A DNA stretch of 64,000 nt from Streptomyces sp. WAC05374. GTDB lineage: Bacteria > Actinomycetota > Actinomycetes > Streptomycetales > Streptomycetaceae. Both the position numbers and the translations under genes were made by a program. The stretch covers positions 1 through 64,000 of the forward strand of contig NZ_SMNQ01000019.1 of NCBI RefSeq assembly GCF_004353505.1, given 5' to 3'. The notes beneath the pieces are model-generated. The model was not told the origin of the DNA and made no database searches. It saw only the letters and a program-made list of their open reading frames with translations. Shown piece by piece: positions 9,213 through 18,211 of this stretch (its first letter is position 1; each line of letters opens with the position of its first letter).

Positions 9213-10459
9213 GCGCGAGCCTCCGCGGTCGCCTTCGCCGTCAGTTCACGTGCCCGGGCCCGCGCCCAGGTCTCCGCCTCCAGGACGTCCGGCACGGTCA
9301 GGGAAGTTCCCTCGGCGGGGGTGCCGTGCTCGGCGACGACCGCCGTGACCGTGTCCATGATGCCGTTGAAGGGCAGCCGCCCGGCGAGGAACGCCTCGAC
9401 GCACTCCTCGTTGGCGGCGTTGAACACCGCCGGGGCCGTGCCGCCCAGCTCGCCGACGTGGCGGGCGAGGCCGACGGAGGGGAAGGCCTCGGTGTCGAGC
9501 GGGAAGAACTCCCAGGTGGAGGCCTTGGTCCAGTCGAAGGCGGGGGCGGCGTCGGGGACGCGCTCGGGCCAGCCGATGCCGATGGCGATCGGCCCGCGCA
9601 TGTCGGGCGGGGTGGCCTGGGCGAGGGTGGACCCGTCGGTGAACTCAACCATCGAGTGGACATACGACTGCGGGTGGACGACCACCTCAATGCGGTCGAA
9701 GGGAATGTCGTAGAGCAGGTGCGCCTCGATGACCTCCAGGCCCTTGTTGACCAGGGTGGCGCTGTTGACCGTGATCACCGGGCCCATGGCCCAGGTCGGG
9801 TGCGCCAGGGCGTCCTCGCGGGTGACGTGGGCCAGCTCCTGTCGCGTACGGCCGCGGAAGGGGCCGCCGGACGCGGTCACGACCAGCTTGCGGACGTCCG
9901 CGCGGGTGCCGGCGGCCAGCGCCTGGAAGAGCGCGGCGTGCTCGGAGTCGACGGGGATGATCTGGCCCGGCTTGGCGAGGGCCTTCACCAGCGGGCCGCC
10001 CACGATGAGCGACTCCTTGTTGGCGAGGGCGAGGGTGCGGCCCGCTTCGAGGGCGGCGAGGGTGGGGCCGAGTCCGATGGAGCCGGTGATGCCGTTGAGC
10101 ACGGTGTGGCATTCGGAGGCGGCCACCTGGGTGGCGGCGTCCGGTCCGGCGAGGATCTCGGGCAGCGGCTCGGAGCCGTAACGCTCCTTCAGCGCCTCCC
10201 GCAGCTCGGGGACCGCCTCCTCGCGCGCCACGGCCACCGTCCGCACCCGCAGCGTGTGCGCCTGCTCGGCGAGGAGCCCGGCCCGGCCGCCGGCGGCGGA
10301 CAGGGCGGTGACGCGGAAGCGGTCGGGGTTGCGCAGCACCAGGTCGATGGCCTGGGTGCCGATGGACCCGGTGGAGCCGAGGACGACGATGTCCCGGCGG
10401 CCTTCGGCCGGATCGAAGGCGATGTGCGGGTCTGCGAGAGGGGCTGGGCTGTCGCTCAT
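9209..10459 (-). CDS. dxr: 1-deoxy-D-xylulose 5-phosphate reductoisomerase
   Basis: Dxr makes methylerythritol 4-phosphate, the committed step of the MEP pathway, using NADPH and a divalent metal. The NADPH loop GSTGSIG is at residues 28-34. The metal/substrate motifs [11 protein letters not shown] and [13 protein letters not shown], the flexible loop around SYVHSMVEF and the GGPFRGR region are all present. The product has 416 residues. I chose ATG 10459 because it overlaps the aroA stop in an ATGA arrangement; an ATG 9 bases upstream (10468) has no better ribosome site. The downstream rseP ATG overlaps the dxr stop in the same way. Confidence 0.96.
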   Translation of the reverse strand: MSDSPAPLADPHIAFDPAEGRRDIVVLGSTGSIGTQAIDLVLRNPDRFRVTALSAAGGRAGLLAEQAHTLRVRTVAVAREEAVPELREALKERYGSEPLPEILAGPDAATQVAASECHTVLNGITGSIGLGPTLAALEAGRTLALANKESLIVGGPLVKALAKPGQIIPVDSEHAALFQALAAGTRADVRKLVVTASGGPFRGRTRQELAHVTREDALAHPTWAMGPVITVNSATLVNKGLEVIEAHLLYDIPFDRIEVVVHPQSYVHSMVEFTDGSTLAQATPPDMRGPIAIGIGWPERVPDAAPAFDWTKASTWEFFPLDTEAFPSVGLARHVGELGGTAPAVFNAANEECVEAFLAGRLPFNGIMDTVTAVVAEHGTPAEGTSLTVPDVLEAETWARARARELTAKATAEARA

Positions 10460-11745
10460 GCCCCCCATTCTTGCCGCATCCGGGCCGTGCCCCGACCCGG
10501 CGTCCCCTGAGCCGGGGATGTGAACTTCTCCCAATGGGCGTGGAAGTCCGGGAAGGTCTTGCGTACGCAGCCGGGGTCGTCGAAGGAAATGCCGGGGGTG
10601 CGCAGGCCCGTGACGGCGAACGACATGACGATGCGGTGGTCGCCGTGCGTGGTGATCTCGGCGGGGCGGGGGGTGCCGGGCCGGATCTCGATCCAGTCGG
10701 GGCCGGTGGTGACGGTGATGCCGAGGCGCCGCAGGTTCTCGGCGCACGCCTCGAGCCGGTCGCACTCCTTGACCCGGGTGTTGGCGACGTCCTCGATGCG
10801 GACGGGGCCGTCGGCGTACGGGGCGAGGGCGGCGAGCGTCGGCATGGTGTCGGAGATGTCCCGCATGTTGACCGTGAGGCCGTGGAGGCGGCCGGTGCCG
10901 CGCACGGTGGTGCCGCCCGGGGTGACCGTGACGTCGGCGCCCATGCGGTCGAGGACGTCGACGAAGGCGAGGTCGCCCTGGAGGGCGCCGGTGCCCAGGC
11001 CCTCGACGGTGACCTCGCGGCCGGTGAGCGCGGCGGCGGCGAAGAAGTAACTGGAGGTGGAGGCGTCGGGCTCGATGGCGTAGGTGGTGGCGCGGTAGCC
11101 GGTCGCGGGGACGGTGAAGACGTCGCCCTCGCGGGTGGGCTCGGCGCCGAAGGCCCGCATCATCGCGAGGGTGATCTCGACGTACGGCTCGGAGACCAGG
11201 TCGGTGACGGTGATCGTGAGGCCCTCGGTGGTGAGCGGGCCGAGCATCAGCAGGGCGGTGAGGTACTGGGACGACTGGCCGGCGTCCAGGGTCAGCGCGC
11301 CGCCCTTGACGCCCGAGGCGGCGATCCGCAGCGGGTGGTGGCCCTCGGCCTCCTCGTGGCGCAGGTCGACGCCGAGGGCGCGCAGCGCACGGGTGAGCGG
11401 CGCGAGCGGGCGGCGGCGCATCTGCGCGGAGGCGTCGAAGCGGAAGTCGCCGTGCCCGGCGGCGGCGAGCGCGGGCAGGAAGCGGGCGGTGGTGGCGCCG
11501 TCGCGGCAGTAGACGTCCGCAATGGGGGCGGCGGGGCCGGCGGGGCGGCCCTGGACGCGCCATTCGTGGGCGCGGCGCTCGACCTCGTACCCGAGGGTGG
11601 TCAGCCCCTCGGCGAAGCCCTCGGTGTCGTCCGAGACGAGCGGGCGGACGAGGGTGGTGGTGCCGTCGGCCGCGGCGGCGAGGAACAGGGCGCGGGCGGT
11701 GACGGACTTGGAGCCGGGGATGTCGATGACGGTCACGGCGCCCAT
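10456..11745 (-). CDS. aroA: 3-phosphoshikimate 1-carboxyvinyltransferase (EPSP synthase), atypical form
   Basis: EPSP synthase joins shikimate 3-phosphate and PEP in the shikimate pathway. This 429-residue protein keeps most active-site residues: PGSKS with K13, R18, DD at 39-40, [31 protein letters not shown] and VRKTFPDF. The PEP loop is unusual. Where typical enzymes read NAGTAMRP, this reads DGATTARF (residues 82-89), placing Ala where Escherichia coli has Gly96. It also begins abruptly at residue 1 with little before PGSKS. It is the first gene of a unit with dxr and rseP, joined by a 4-base overlap. It may be a second, specialised AroA, since Streptomyces usually carry a more typical copy elsewhere. 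Confidence 0.9.
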   Translation of the reverse strand: MGAVTVIDIPGSKSVTARALFLAAAADGTTTLVRPLVSDDTEGFAEGLTTLGYEVERRAHEWRVQGRPAGPAAPIADVYCRDGATTARFLPALAAAGHGDFRFDASAQMRRRPLAPLTRALRALGVDLRHEEAEGHHPLRIAASGVKGGALTLDAGQSSQYLTALLMLGPLTTEGLTITVTDLVSEPYVEITLAMMRAFGAEPTREGDVFTVPATGYRATTYAIEPDASTSSYFFAAAALTGREVTVEGLGTGALQGDLAFVDVLDRMGADVTVTPGGTTVRGTGRLHGLTVNMRDISDTMPTLAALAPYADGPVRIEDVANTRVKECDRLEACAENLRRLGITVTTGPDWIEIRPGTPRPAEITTHGDHRIVMSFAVTGLRTPGISFDDPGCVRKTFPDFHAHWEKFTSPAQGTPGRGTARMRQEWGA

Positions 11746-11790
11746 CCTGCCGTCCGGTGGCGAATGGGCGCCGCGCGTCTCACGAACCGG

Positions 11791-13728
11791 TCAGCGAATG
11801 GGACGGTGGACGTTCTCGCGGGTGGCGGGGCCGGGGGTGGCGTCGGCGATCCAGGGGCCGTCGCCGCTGGGGTCGAGGATGCCGTCCTCCAGCCAGGTGT
11901 ACGTGCCGGCCAGGACGCCCTTGACGACCTTGCGGTCGAGGTCGTCGGTGTTGTTCCAGAGCCGTCCGAACAGCTCCTCCACGCGGATGCGGGACTGGCG
12001 GCAGAAGGCGTCCGCGAGCTGGTACGCCTCGCGGCCGTGCGGCTCGGTGGTGCGCAGCAGCTCGGCCCGTACGCAGGCGGCGCTCATCGCGAACAGTTCG
12101 GCGCCGATGTCGACGATCCGGCCCAGGAAGCCCTGCTTGGTCTCCATGCGGCCCTGCCAGCGGGACATGGCGTAGAAGGTGGAGCGGGCCAGCTTGCGGG
12201 AGGTGCGCTCGACGTAGCGGAGGTGGGTGGACAGGTCGGCGTGGCCGGCCGGGTGGAAGTCGGCGTAGGCGCGCGGGAGCTGGCCGGGTCCGGCGACGAG
12301 CCTGGGCAGCCAGCGGGCGTAGAACACGCCGGCCTGGGCGCCGGCCCTGGCCTTGTCGCCGAGCGACTTGTCGGGGTCGATGATGTCGCCGGCGACGGCC
12401 AGGTGGGCGTCGACGGCCTCCCGGGCGATCAGCAGGTGCATGATCTCGGTCGAGCCCTCGAAGATGCGGTTGATGCGGAGGTCGCGCAGGAGCTGTTCGG
12501 CGGGGACGGCCCGTTCGCCGCGCGCGGCGAGGGAGTCGGCGGTCTCGTAGCCCCGGCCGCCTCGGATCTGGACCAGTTCGTCGGCCATGAGCCAGGCCAT
12601 CTCGGAGCCGTACAGCTTGGCGAGGGCGGCTTCGATGCGGATGTCGTTGCGGTCCTCGTCGGCCATCTGGCTGGACAGGTCCAGGACCGCTTCGAGGGCG
12701 AAGGTGGTGGCGGCGATGAAGGAGATCTTCGCGCCGACGGCCTCGTGGCGGGCGACGGGCTTGCCCCACTGCTCGCGGACGGCCGACCACTCCCGGGCGA
12801 TCTTCAGGCACCACTTGCCGGCGCCCGCGCACATGGCGGGCAGGGAGAGCCGTCCGGTGTTGAGGGTGGTGAGCGCGATCTTGAGGCCGGCGCCCTCGGG
12901 GCCGATGCGGTTGGCGGCGGGGACGCGTACCCGGTGGAAGCGGGTGACGCCGTTCTCCAGGCCCCGCAGGCCCATGAAGGCGTTGCGGTTCTCGACGGTG
13001 ACGCCCTCCGAGCCGGCCTCGACGATGAAGGCGGTGATGCCGCCCTTGTGCCCTTCCGACTTCGGTACGCGGGCCATGACGACCATGAGGTCGGCGACGA
13101 CGCCGTTGGTGGTCCACAGCTTGACGCCGTCGATGACGTAGTCGTCGCCGTCGGGGACGGCGGTGGTGGCCAGGCGCGCGGGGTCGGAGCCCACGTCGGG
13201 CTCGGTGAGGAGGAAGGCGGAGATGTCGGTGCGGGCGAGGCGCGGGAGGTAGGTCTCCTTCTGCTCGGGCGTGCCGAACAGTTTGAGCGGCTGCGGTAGG
13301 CCGATCGACTGATGGGCGGAGAGCAGGGCGCCGACGGCGGGGCTGACCGATCCGGCCAGGGCCAGGGCCTTGTTGTAGTACACCTGGGTGAGTCCGAGGC
13401 CGCCGTACTTGGTGTCGATCTTCATCCCGAGGGCGCCGATCTCCTTGAGGCCGTCGATGACGGCGTCGGGGATGCGGGCCTCCCGCTCGATCAGGGCGCC
13501 GTCGATCTTCGTCTCGCAGAAGTCGCGGAGCTTGGCGAGGAACTCCTCGCCGCGCTGGACGTGTTCGGTCGCGGGCATCGGGTGCGGGTGGATCAGGTCG
13601 AGCCGGAAGCGGCCCAGGAACAGTTCCTTGGCGAAGCTGGGCTTGCGCCAGTCCTGTTCGCGGGCGGCCTCGGCGACCTGGCGGGCTTCGCGCTCGGAGA
13701 CCTTGGGCTTGTGGTGGGGGCCGGACAT
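11791..13728 (-). CDS. Acyl-CoA dehydrogenase (FadE-type, long form)
   Basis: This FAD enzyme would catalyse the alpha,beta-dehydrogenation of acyl-CoA in beta-oxidation. The 645 residues comprise the usual three acyl-CoA dehydrogenase domains plus a C-terminal extension of about 190 residues, as in long-form actinobacterial FadE proteins. Visible motifs are FLLTEPDVGSDPARL (substrate/FAD loop), KLWTTNG, FMGLRGLENG, LVQIRGGRGYE and RINRIFEGSTEIMH, where the Glu of FEG matches the usual catalytic base. It lies 45 bases upstream of the aroA start on the same strand, so read-through is possible. Chain-length specificity is unknown. Confidence 0.9.
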   Translation of the reverse strand: MSGPHHKPKVSEREARQVAEAAREQDWRKPSFAKELFLGRFRLDLIHPHPMPATEHVQRGEEFLAKLRDFCETKIDGALIEREARIPDAVIDGLKEIGALGMKIDTKYGGLGLTQVYYNKALALAGSVSPAVGALLSAHQSIGLPQPLKLFGTPEQKETYLPRLARTDISAFLLTEPDVGSDPARLATTAVPDGDDYVIDGVKLWTTNGVVADLMVVMARVPKSEGHKGGITAFIVEAGSEGVTVENRNAFMGLRGLENGVTRFHRVRVPAANRIGPEGAGLKIALTTLNTGRLSLPAMCAGAGKWCLKIAREWSAVREQWGKPVARHEAVGAKISFIAATTFALEAVLDLSSQMADEDRNDIRIEAALAKLYGSEMAWLMADELVQIRGGRGYETADSLAARGERAVPAEQLLRDLRINRIFEGSTEIMHLLIAREAVDAHLAVAGDIIDPDKSLGDKARAGAQAGVFYARWLPRLVAGPGQLPRAYADFHPAGHADLSTHLRYVERTSRKLARSTFYAMSRWQGRMETKQGFLGRIVDIGAELFAMSAACVRAELLRTTEPHGREAYQLADAFCRQSRIRVEELFGRLWNNTDDLDRKVVKGVLAGTYTWLEDGILDPSGDGPWIADATPGPATRENVHRPIR

Positions 13729-13827
13729 GGTGGGCTCACCTCGCCGCTTCAGTCGGGGGCGGCCGGCCGGTGGTCCTACCGACCGGTGCTACTCGACCGT
13801 ATTACCCGATTGCGGCGGGTACGAAAA

Positions 13828-13864
13828 GGCGGCCGGAGCCCCCGCACAGTGGGCTCCGGCCGCC
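13828..13864 (-). terminator. Stem-loop terminator after the aldehyde dehydrogenase
   Basis: Perfect 14-base arms GGCGGCCGGAGCCC (13828-13841) and GGGCTCCGGCCGCC (13851-13864) enclose a 9-base loop. On the minus strand it lies 27 bases beyond the stop of the dehydrogenase gene, and it separates that gene from the acyl-CoA dehydrogenase. Confidence 0.8.
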
Positions 13865-13891
13865 GGTCTGGGCCGTACGAGTGACGTGTCG

Positions 13892-15334
13892 TCAGAGGGC
13901 GAGGCCGGTGAGGACCAGCACCCGCTCGTACGTGTAGTCGTCCATCGCGTACCGGACGCCCTCGCGGCCGACGCCGGACTGCTTGGCGCCGCCGTACGGC
14001 ATCTGGTCGGCGCGGTAGGACGGGACGTCGCTGATGATCACGCCGCCGACCTCGAGGGCGCGGTGGGCGCGGAAGGCGGTCTGGAGGTCGTGGGTGAACA
14101 CGCCCGCCTGGAGGCCGAACTTGGAGTCGTTGACCTTGGCGAAGGCCTCCTGCTCCCCGTCGACCTTGTGCAGGGTCAGGACCGGGCCGAAGACCTCCTC
14201 GCAGGCGAGGGTGGTGTCGGCCGGCAGGTTCTCCAGCACGGTCGGGGCGTAGGTGGCGCCGTCGCGCTTGCCGCCGGTGAGCAGCTTGGCGCCGGCGGCC
14301 ACGGCCTCGTCGACCCACGACTCGACGCGCTTGGCGGCGTCCTCGCTGACCAGCGGGCCGACGTCGGTGGTGTCGTCGGACGGGTCGCCGGTGCCCTGCG
14401 CCTCGACGGCGGTCACGACCTTGGCGACCAGCCGGTCGTACACGGAGGCGTCGGCGATGACGCGCTGCACGGAGATGCAGGACTGGCCGCCCTGGTAGTT
14501 GGAGAAGGTGGCGATACGGGTCGCCGCCCAGTCCAGGTCCGCCTCGGAGGACCAGTCGCCGAGGACGACGGCGGCGGCGTTGCCGCCCAGCTCCAGGGTG
14601 CAGTGCTTGTGCGGCACGGACTCCTGGATGGCGTAGCCGACCTTGTCGGAGCCGGTGAAGGAGATGACCGGCAGGCGCTCGTCCTTGACCAGGGCGGGCA
14701 TGCGGTCGTTGGTGACCGGCAGGATCGACCAGGAGCCGGCCGGCAGGTCCGTCTCGGCGAGCAGGTCGCCGAGGATCAGGCCGGACAGCGGGGTGGCCGG
14801 GGCGGGCTTGAGGATGATCGGCGCGCCGACGGCGATGGCCGGGGCGATCTTGTGGGCGCACAGGTTCAGCGGGAAGTTGAACGGCGCGATGCCGAGGACG
14901 ACGCCCTTGGGGAAGCGGCGCGTCAGGCCGAGGCGGCCGGTGCCGCCGGCGTCGGTGTCGAGGCGCTGGGCCTCGCCGCCGTTGAAGCGGCGGGCCTCCT
15001 CGGCGGCGAAGCGGAACACGGAGACGGCGCGGCCGACCTCGCCGCGGGCCCACTTGATGGGCTTGCCGTTCTCGGCGGAGATCAGGAGGGCGATCTCCTC
15101 GGTCCGCTCGGCGAGCCGCTTCGACACGTGGTCGAGGGCGGCGGCGCGCACGTGGGCCGGGGTGGCGGCGAACTCGTCGATCACCGCGTGCGCGGCGGCC
15201 ACGGCCTCTTCGACCTGGGCCTCGGTGGGCACGCTCACCTGGCCGACGGTGCGGCCGTCCCAGGGGGAGGTGACGTCGAAGGTGGTCTCGCCGGTGGCCT
15301 GGCGGCCGGCGAGCCAGAAGGCGGTGGCAGTCAT
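13892..15334 (-). CDS. Aldehyde dehydrogenase, succinate-semialdehyde dehydrogenase candidate
   Basis: This NAD(P)-dependent aldehyde dehydrogenase of 480 residues has the catalytic Cys in QGGQSCISVQR (about 278), the general-base Glu in CTLELGGN (about 244) and the cofactor segment SFTGSDKVG. The N-terminal APFNFPLNL and C-terminal PYGGAKQSGVGREG motifs are typical. Its substrate cannot be read from the sequence. Given gabT 5 kb away and two polyamine aldehyde dehydrogenases further on, oxidation of succinate semialdehyde is a reasonable inference. In S. coelicolor a similarly placed gene has, as I recall, been called gabD. It is transcribed alone, with its own terminator. Confidence 0.85.
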   Translation of the reverse strand: MTATAFWLAGRQATGETTFDVTSPWDGRTVGQVSVPTEAQVEEAVAAAHAVIDEFAATPAHVRAAALDHVSKRLAERTEEIALLISAENGKPIKWARGEVGRAVSVFRFAAEEARRFNGGEAQRLDTDAGGTGRLGLTRRFPKGVVLGIAPFNFPLNLCAHKIAPAIAVGAPIILKPAPATPLSGLILGDLLAETDLPAGSWSILPVTNDRMPALVKDERLPVISFTGSDKVGYAIQESVPHKHCTLELGGNAAAVVLGDWSSEADLDWAATRIATFSNYQGGQSCISVQRVIADASVYDRLVAKVVTAVEAQGTGDPSDDTTDVGPLVSEDAAKRVESWVDEAVAAGAKLLTGGKRDGATYAPTVLENLPADTTLACEEVFGPVLTLHKVDGEQEAFAKVNDSKFGLQAGVFTHDLQTAFRAHRALEVGGVIISDVPSYRADQMPYGGAKQSGVGREGVRYAMDDYTYERVLVLTGLAL

Positions 15335-15452
15335 TCGCGAATCCCGGCCCTTTCGAAGCTGTGCGGAGTTACGGGTGGGGGGTTGCTCTGCCTCACACGG
15401 TAGGGCCGGGGCGGCGCGCGGTCGCTTGTCCGTGATGGAGTGGTGCTCGGGG

Positions 15453-16412
15453 TCAGTTTCGCCGTTCCGTACTGACGATCAGCCATACGCCGGCCACCAC
15501 GACCGCGCCGCCGAGGGCGATCGGCCAGGTCAGCGCCTCGTCGAGGATCAGCGCGCCGAGGACGACGGCGACGACGGGGTTGACGTAGGCGTAGGTCGCC
15601 ACGAGGGAGAGCGGGGCGGTCTGGAGGAGCCAGGCGTACGCGGTGAAGGCGAGCAGCGAGCCGAAGACGACGAGGTAGGCGAGGGCGGTCCAGGAGCGGG
15701 CGGAGAAGTCGGACACGTCCAGGCCCCGCTGTTCGCCGCGCACGAGCCCGAGGAGCAGGCAGCCGAGGCCGCCGGCGATCATCTCGTACACGCTGGCGGT
15801 GAAGGGGTTGGCGGGCATCGGCATCCGGGACGAGGAGAAGGTCCCGGCGGACCACAGCACGGTCGCCACGACCACGGTGAGCACGCCTCCGATGCGTACG
15901 TCGCCGCTGAGGCCGGGCAGGGTGAGCACGGCGAGCCCGGCGAGGCCGAGGAGGACGCCGGAGTACGCGCCGGGGCCGGGCCGCTCGCCGAAGGCGGTGC
16001 GCAGCAGTACGACCCACGCGGGGACGACCGCGATGAGCAGGGCGGTGAGCCCGGAGGGTACGGAGGTCTCGGCGAGGACGACCAGTCCGTTGCCGCCGAG
16101 CAGCAGGAGCAGGCCCACCACGGCGGCGGACGCGAGCTGCGCGCGGGTCACCTTCAGGACGCCGGGGCCCTTGCGCCAGACCAGAAGGGCGGCGAGCAGG
16201 AGGCCGGCGACGACGAACCTGACACCGGCCGAGAGGAAGGGCGGCATGGTCTCGACGACGACGGCGATGCCGAGGTAGGTCGACCCCCACACCACGTAGA
16301 CGATTCCCAGCGCGGCCCACACGGCACCGGTGATACGGCGCACGGGAGGGGCGGGGCGGCCGGTCGGCGGGGCGGAGGTGGCGGGTGCCGGATCTGCGGC
16401 GCGGCTTGTCAT
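15453..16412 (-). CDS. EamA/DMT-superfamily transporter (10 TM)
   Basis: The 319-residue protein consists almost entirely of about ten membrane helices arranged as two EamA repeats. The signature YVVWGSTYLGIAVVVE lies in the first repeat and the loop TYAYVNPVVAVVLGALIL in the second. Related proteins export amino acids, metabolites or drugs; the substrate is not predictable. The last residues STERRN form a short basic tail inside the cell. It is read away from the neighbouring PucR gene by 96 bases and could be a target of that regulator. Confidence 0.88.
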   Translation of the reverse strand: MTSRAADPAPATSAPPTGRPAPPVRRITGAVWAALGIVYVVWGSTYLGIAVVVETMPPFLSAGVRFVVAGLLLAALLVWRKGPGVLKVTRAQLASAAVVGLLLLLGGNGLVVLAETSVPSGLTALLIAVVPAWVVLLRTAFGERPGPGAYSGVLLGLAGLAVLTLPGLSGDVRIGGVLTVVVATVLWSAGTFSSSRMPMPANPFTASVYEMIAGGLGCLLLGLVRGEQRGLDVSDFSARSWTALAYLVVFGSLLAFTAYAWLLQTAPLSLVATYAYVNPVVAVVLGALILDEALTWPIALGGAVVVAGVWLIVSTERRN

Positions 16413-16455
16413 GCCCAGGAGACTATGGACCCGACCCCTGGAACGACAACGATTT

Positions 16456-16471
16456 TGCCCGTTTCCGGGCA
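16456..16471 (-). terminator. Small hairpin with GAAA tetraloop after the PucR gene
   Basis: On the minus strand TGCCCG-GAAA-CGGGCA forms a 6-base stem capped by a GNRA loop, followed by AAAATCG. It lies 38 bases beyond the PucR stop and in front of the DMT transporter gene. It may be a weak terminator or an mRNA-stabilising element. Confidence 0.45.
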
Positions 16472-16508
16472 GGCGGGACGGGTTTCGCGGACGACTTCGC
16501 GACGTCGC

Positions 16509-18071
16509 CTACGAGGTGGGTGCCCCGCCCGTCGCCTTCAGGGCCAGCCACAGCTCCATCCGGACGTCCGGGTCGTCGAGCGAGCGGCCCAGGATCTCCT
16601 CGACCCGGCGCATCCGGTAGCGCAGCGTGTGCCGGTGGACGCCCAGGTCGGCGGCGGCGGCGTCCCACTGGCCGTGGCGGGAGAGCCAGGCCCGCAGGGA
16701 GGCGACCAGGTCGCCGCGGCCGGTCGCGTCGTGCTCGTACAGCGCGCGCAGCATGCCGTCGGCGAAGGCGCGCACGGCGTCGTCGGCGAGGAGCGGCAGG
16801 ACCGAACCGGCGGCCAGCTCCTCGTGCTCGACCAGGGCGCGGCCGCGCCGGCGGGCCACCGACAGGGCCTGCTCGGCCTGCTTGTACGCGGCGGCGGCCG
16901 CGATCGGGCCGGTCGGGGCCGACAGGCCGATCACCACTCCGGCCTCCTCGGCCTCCTTCTCGGCGTACCCCTCGCAGGCGGTGGCCACGGCGCCCCCGTC
17001 ACCGGCCAGCACGACCAGCCGGTCGTCGCCCTCCGGCACCGTCAGCACGGCCTCCCCGGTCCGCCCGGCCGCCGCCTCCAGGGCCTCGGCGAGCGCGGGC
17101 AGCGGCGCCTCGGCCGCCGGGTCCCGCTCCGCCGCGGCGGGCTCGGCGATCAGCAGCCGGAACGGGGCGTCGAGCAGCCCCCCGTACAGGTCGCCCGCCA
17201 CGGCCCGGGCGTGGTCCGGCTGCCCGGACAGCATCATGCGCAGCACCGCCGCGCCGAGGCGCTCCTCGGCCGCCTGGAGGGAGCGCGACCGCTCGGTGGT
17301 GAGCGTCAGCAGGGCGATGGCCGAGTGCACGGCGTAACGTTCCGCCGTGCCGAGCGGCGCCGCGGTGCCCACCGCGAGGGCGCCCCGCACCCGCCGCCCG
17401 CTGCCCAGCGACTGGAGCTCGACCCGGTCGTCCGTGCCGCCGACCACCGCGCTCGCGGGCGCCGACCGCTCCCGGAGCCGCTCCACCTCGGGGGTGAGCC
17501 GGGCCGCCCGGCGCGCCGCCCACTCGGGCGCCGCCGCCAGCACGGCGCCGGACGCGTCGTACAGCGCCGCCCAGCCGTGCACGTGCGCGGCCAGCCGTGT
17601 CACGACCGCGGCCGGGCCCTCGGCGAGGGCCGCCCGGGTCATCTCCCGCTGCGCCTCGAACCCGGCCGTCACCGCCCGGTACTGGTCCGCCGCGACGGCC
17701 GCGGACACCGCCTTGGAGATGGCGAGGAACGGGGTGCGGCGCGGCACCTCCAGCAGCGGCAGCCCCTGCTCGCGCGCGGCGTCCACGAGGGCCTGCGGGG
17801 TCTCGTCGTAGTTGACCCCGACGGCGAAGCCGAGCCCGACCACCCCGGCGTCGGCCAGCCGCTTGACGTAGCGGCGCATGGCCTCGGGGTTCTCGGCGTC
17901 CAGCTTCATCGCGGTGACCATGAGCAGCTCACCGCCCTCCATGTAGGGGACGGGGTCGGCGAGCTCACTGACGTGTGCCCAGCGGACGGGTGTGTCGAGG
18001 CGGTCCTCCCCGGCGCGCACGGTGAGCTTCAGCGCCGAGTGCTGGACGAGCGAGGCGAGCGTGAGCGGCAT
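16509..18071 (-). CDS. PucR-family transcriptional regulator
   Basis: The 520-residue protein starts MPLTLASLVQHSALKLTVRAG, the standard opening of the PucR purine-catabolism-type N-terminal domain (about 1-125). A central GGDEF-like sensory region follows. It ends with a helix-turn-helix (HRHTLRYRMRRVEEILG, about 487-503), which is the PucR C-terminal signature. Members control purine, polyamine or amino-acid catabolism and are usually activators. ATG 18071 is preferred because the longer in-frame extension is Pro/Arg-rich and unconserved in character. The ribosome site is poor, and leaderless translation is possible. A dyad lies about 100 bases upstream (18172-18187). Confidence 0.88.
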   Translation of the reverse strand: MPLTLASLVQHSALKLTVRAGEDRLDTPVRWAHVSELADPVPYMEGGELLMVTAMKLDAENPEAMRRYVKRLADAGVVGLGFAVGVNYDETPQALVDAAREQGLPLLEVPRRTPFLAISKAVSAAVAADQYRAVTAGFEAQREMTRAALAEGPAAVVTRLAAHVHGWAALYDASGAVLAAAPEWAARRAARLTPEVERLRERSAPASAVVGGTDDRVELQSLGSGRRVRGALAVGTAAPLGTAERYAVHSAIALLTLTTERSRSLQAAEERLGAAVLRMMLSGQPDHARAVAGDLYGGLLDAPFRLLIAEPAAAERDPAAEAPLPALAEALEAAAGRTGEAVLTVPEGDDRLVVLAGDGGAVATACEGYAEKEAEEAGVVIGLSAPTGPIAAAAAYKQAEQALSVARRRGRALVEHEELAAGSVLPLLADDAVRAFADGMLRALYEHDATGRGDLVASLRAWLSRHGQWDAAAADLGVHRHTLRYRMRRVEEILGRSLDDPDVRMELWLALKATGGAPTS

Positions 18072-18171
18072 GGCGGGACCGTAGGACTTTCGGCAGGGGA
18101 CGCGGGGCGGGGGTTCGCGGGGCGGTGTTCCCGGACGGGGATCTCGCGGGCGGGGATTACGCCGTCCCGTA

Positions 18172-18187
18172 TGAAGGACGCCCTTCA
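18172..18187. promoter_or_regulatory. Inverted repeat TGAAGG-N4-CCTTCA upstream of the PucR gene
   Basis: Six-base arms (18172-18177, 18182-18187) with a 4-base spacer lie between the PucR start and the end of the upstream ATPase gene. It may be an operator for PucR or a neighbour, or a weak terminator for the ATPase gene. The position does not decide between these. Confidence 0.35.
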
Positions 18188-18211
18188 ATTCTGCCAGGTT
18201 GTCACGTCACG

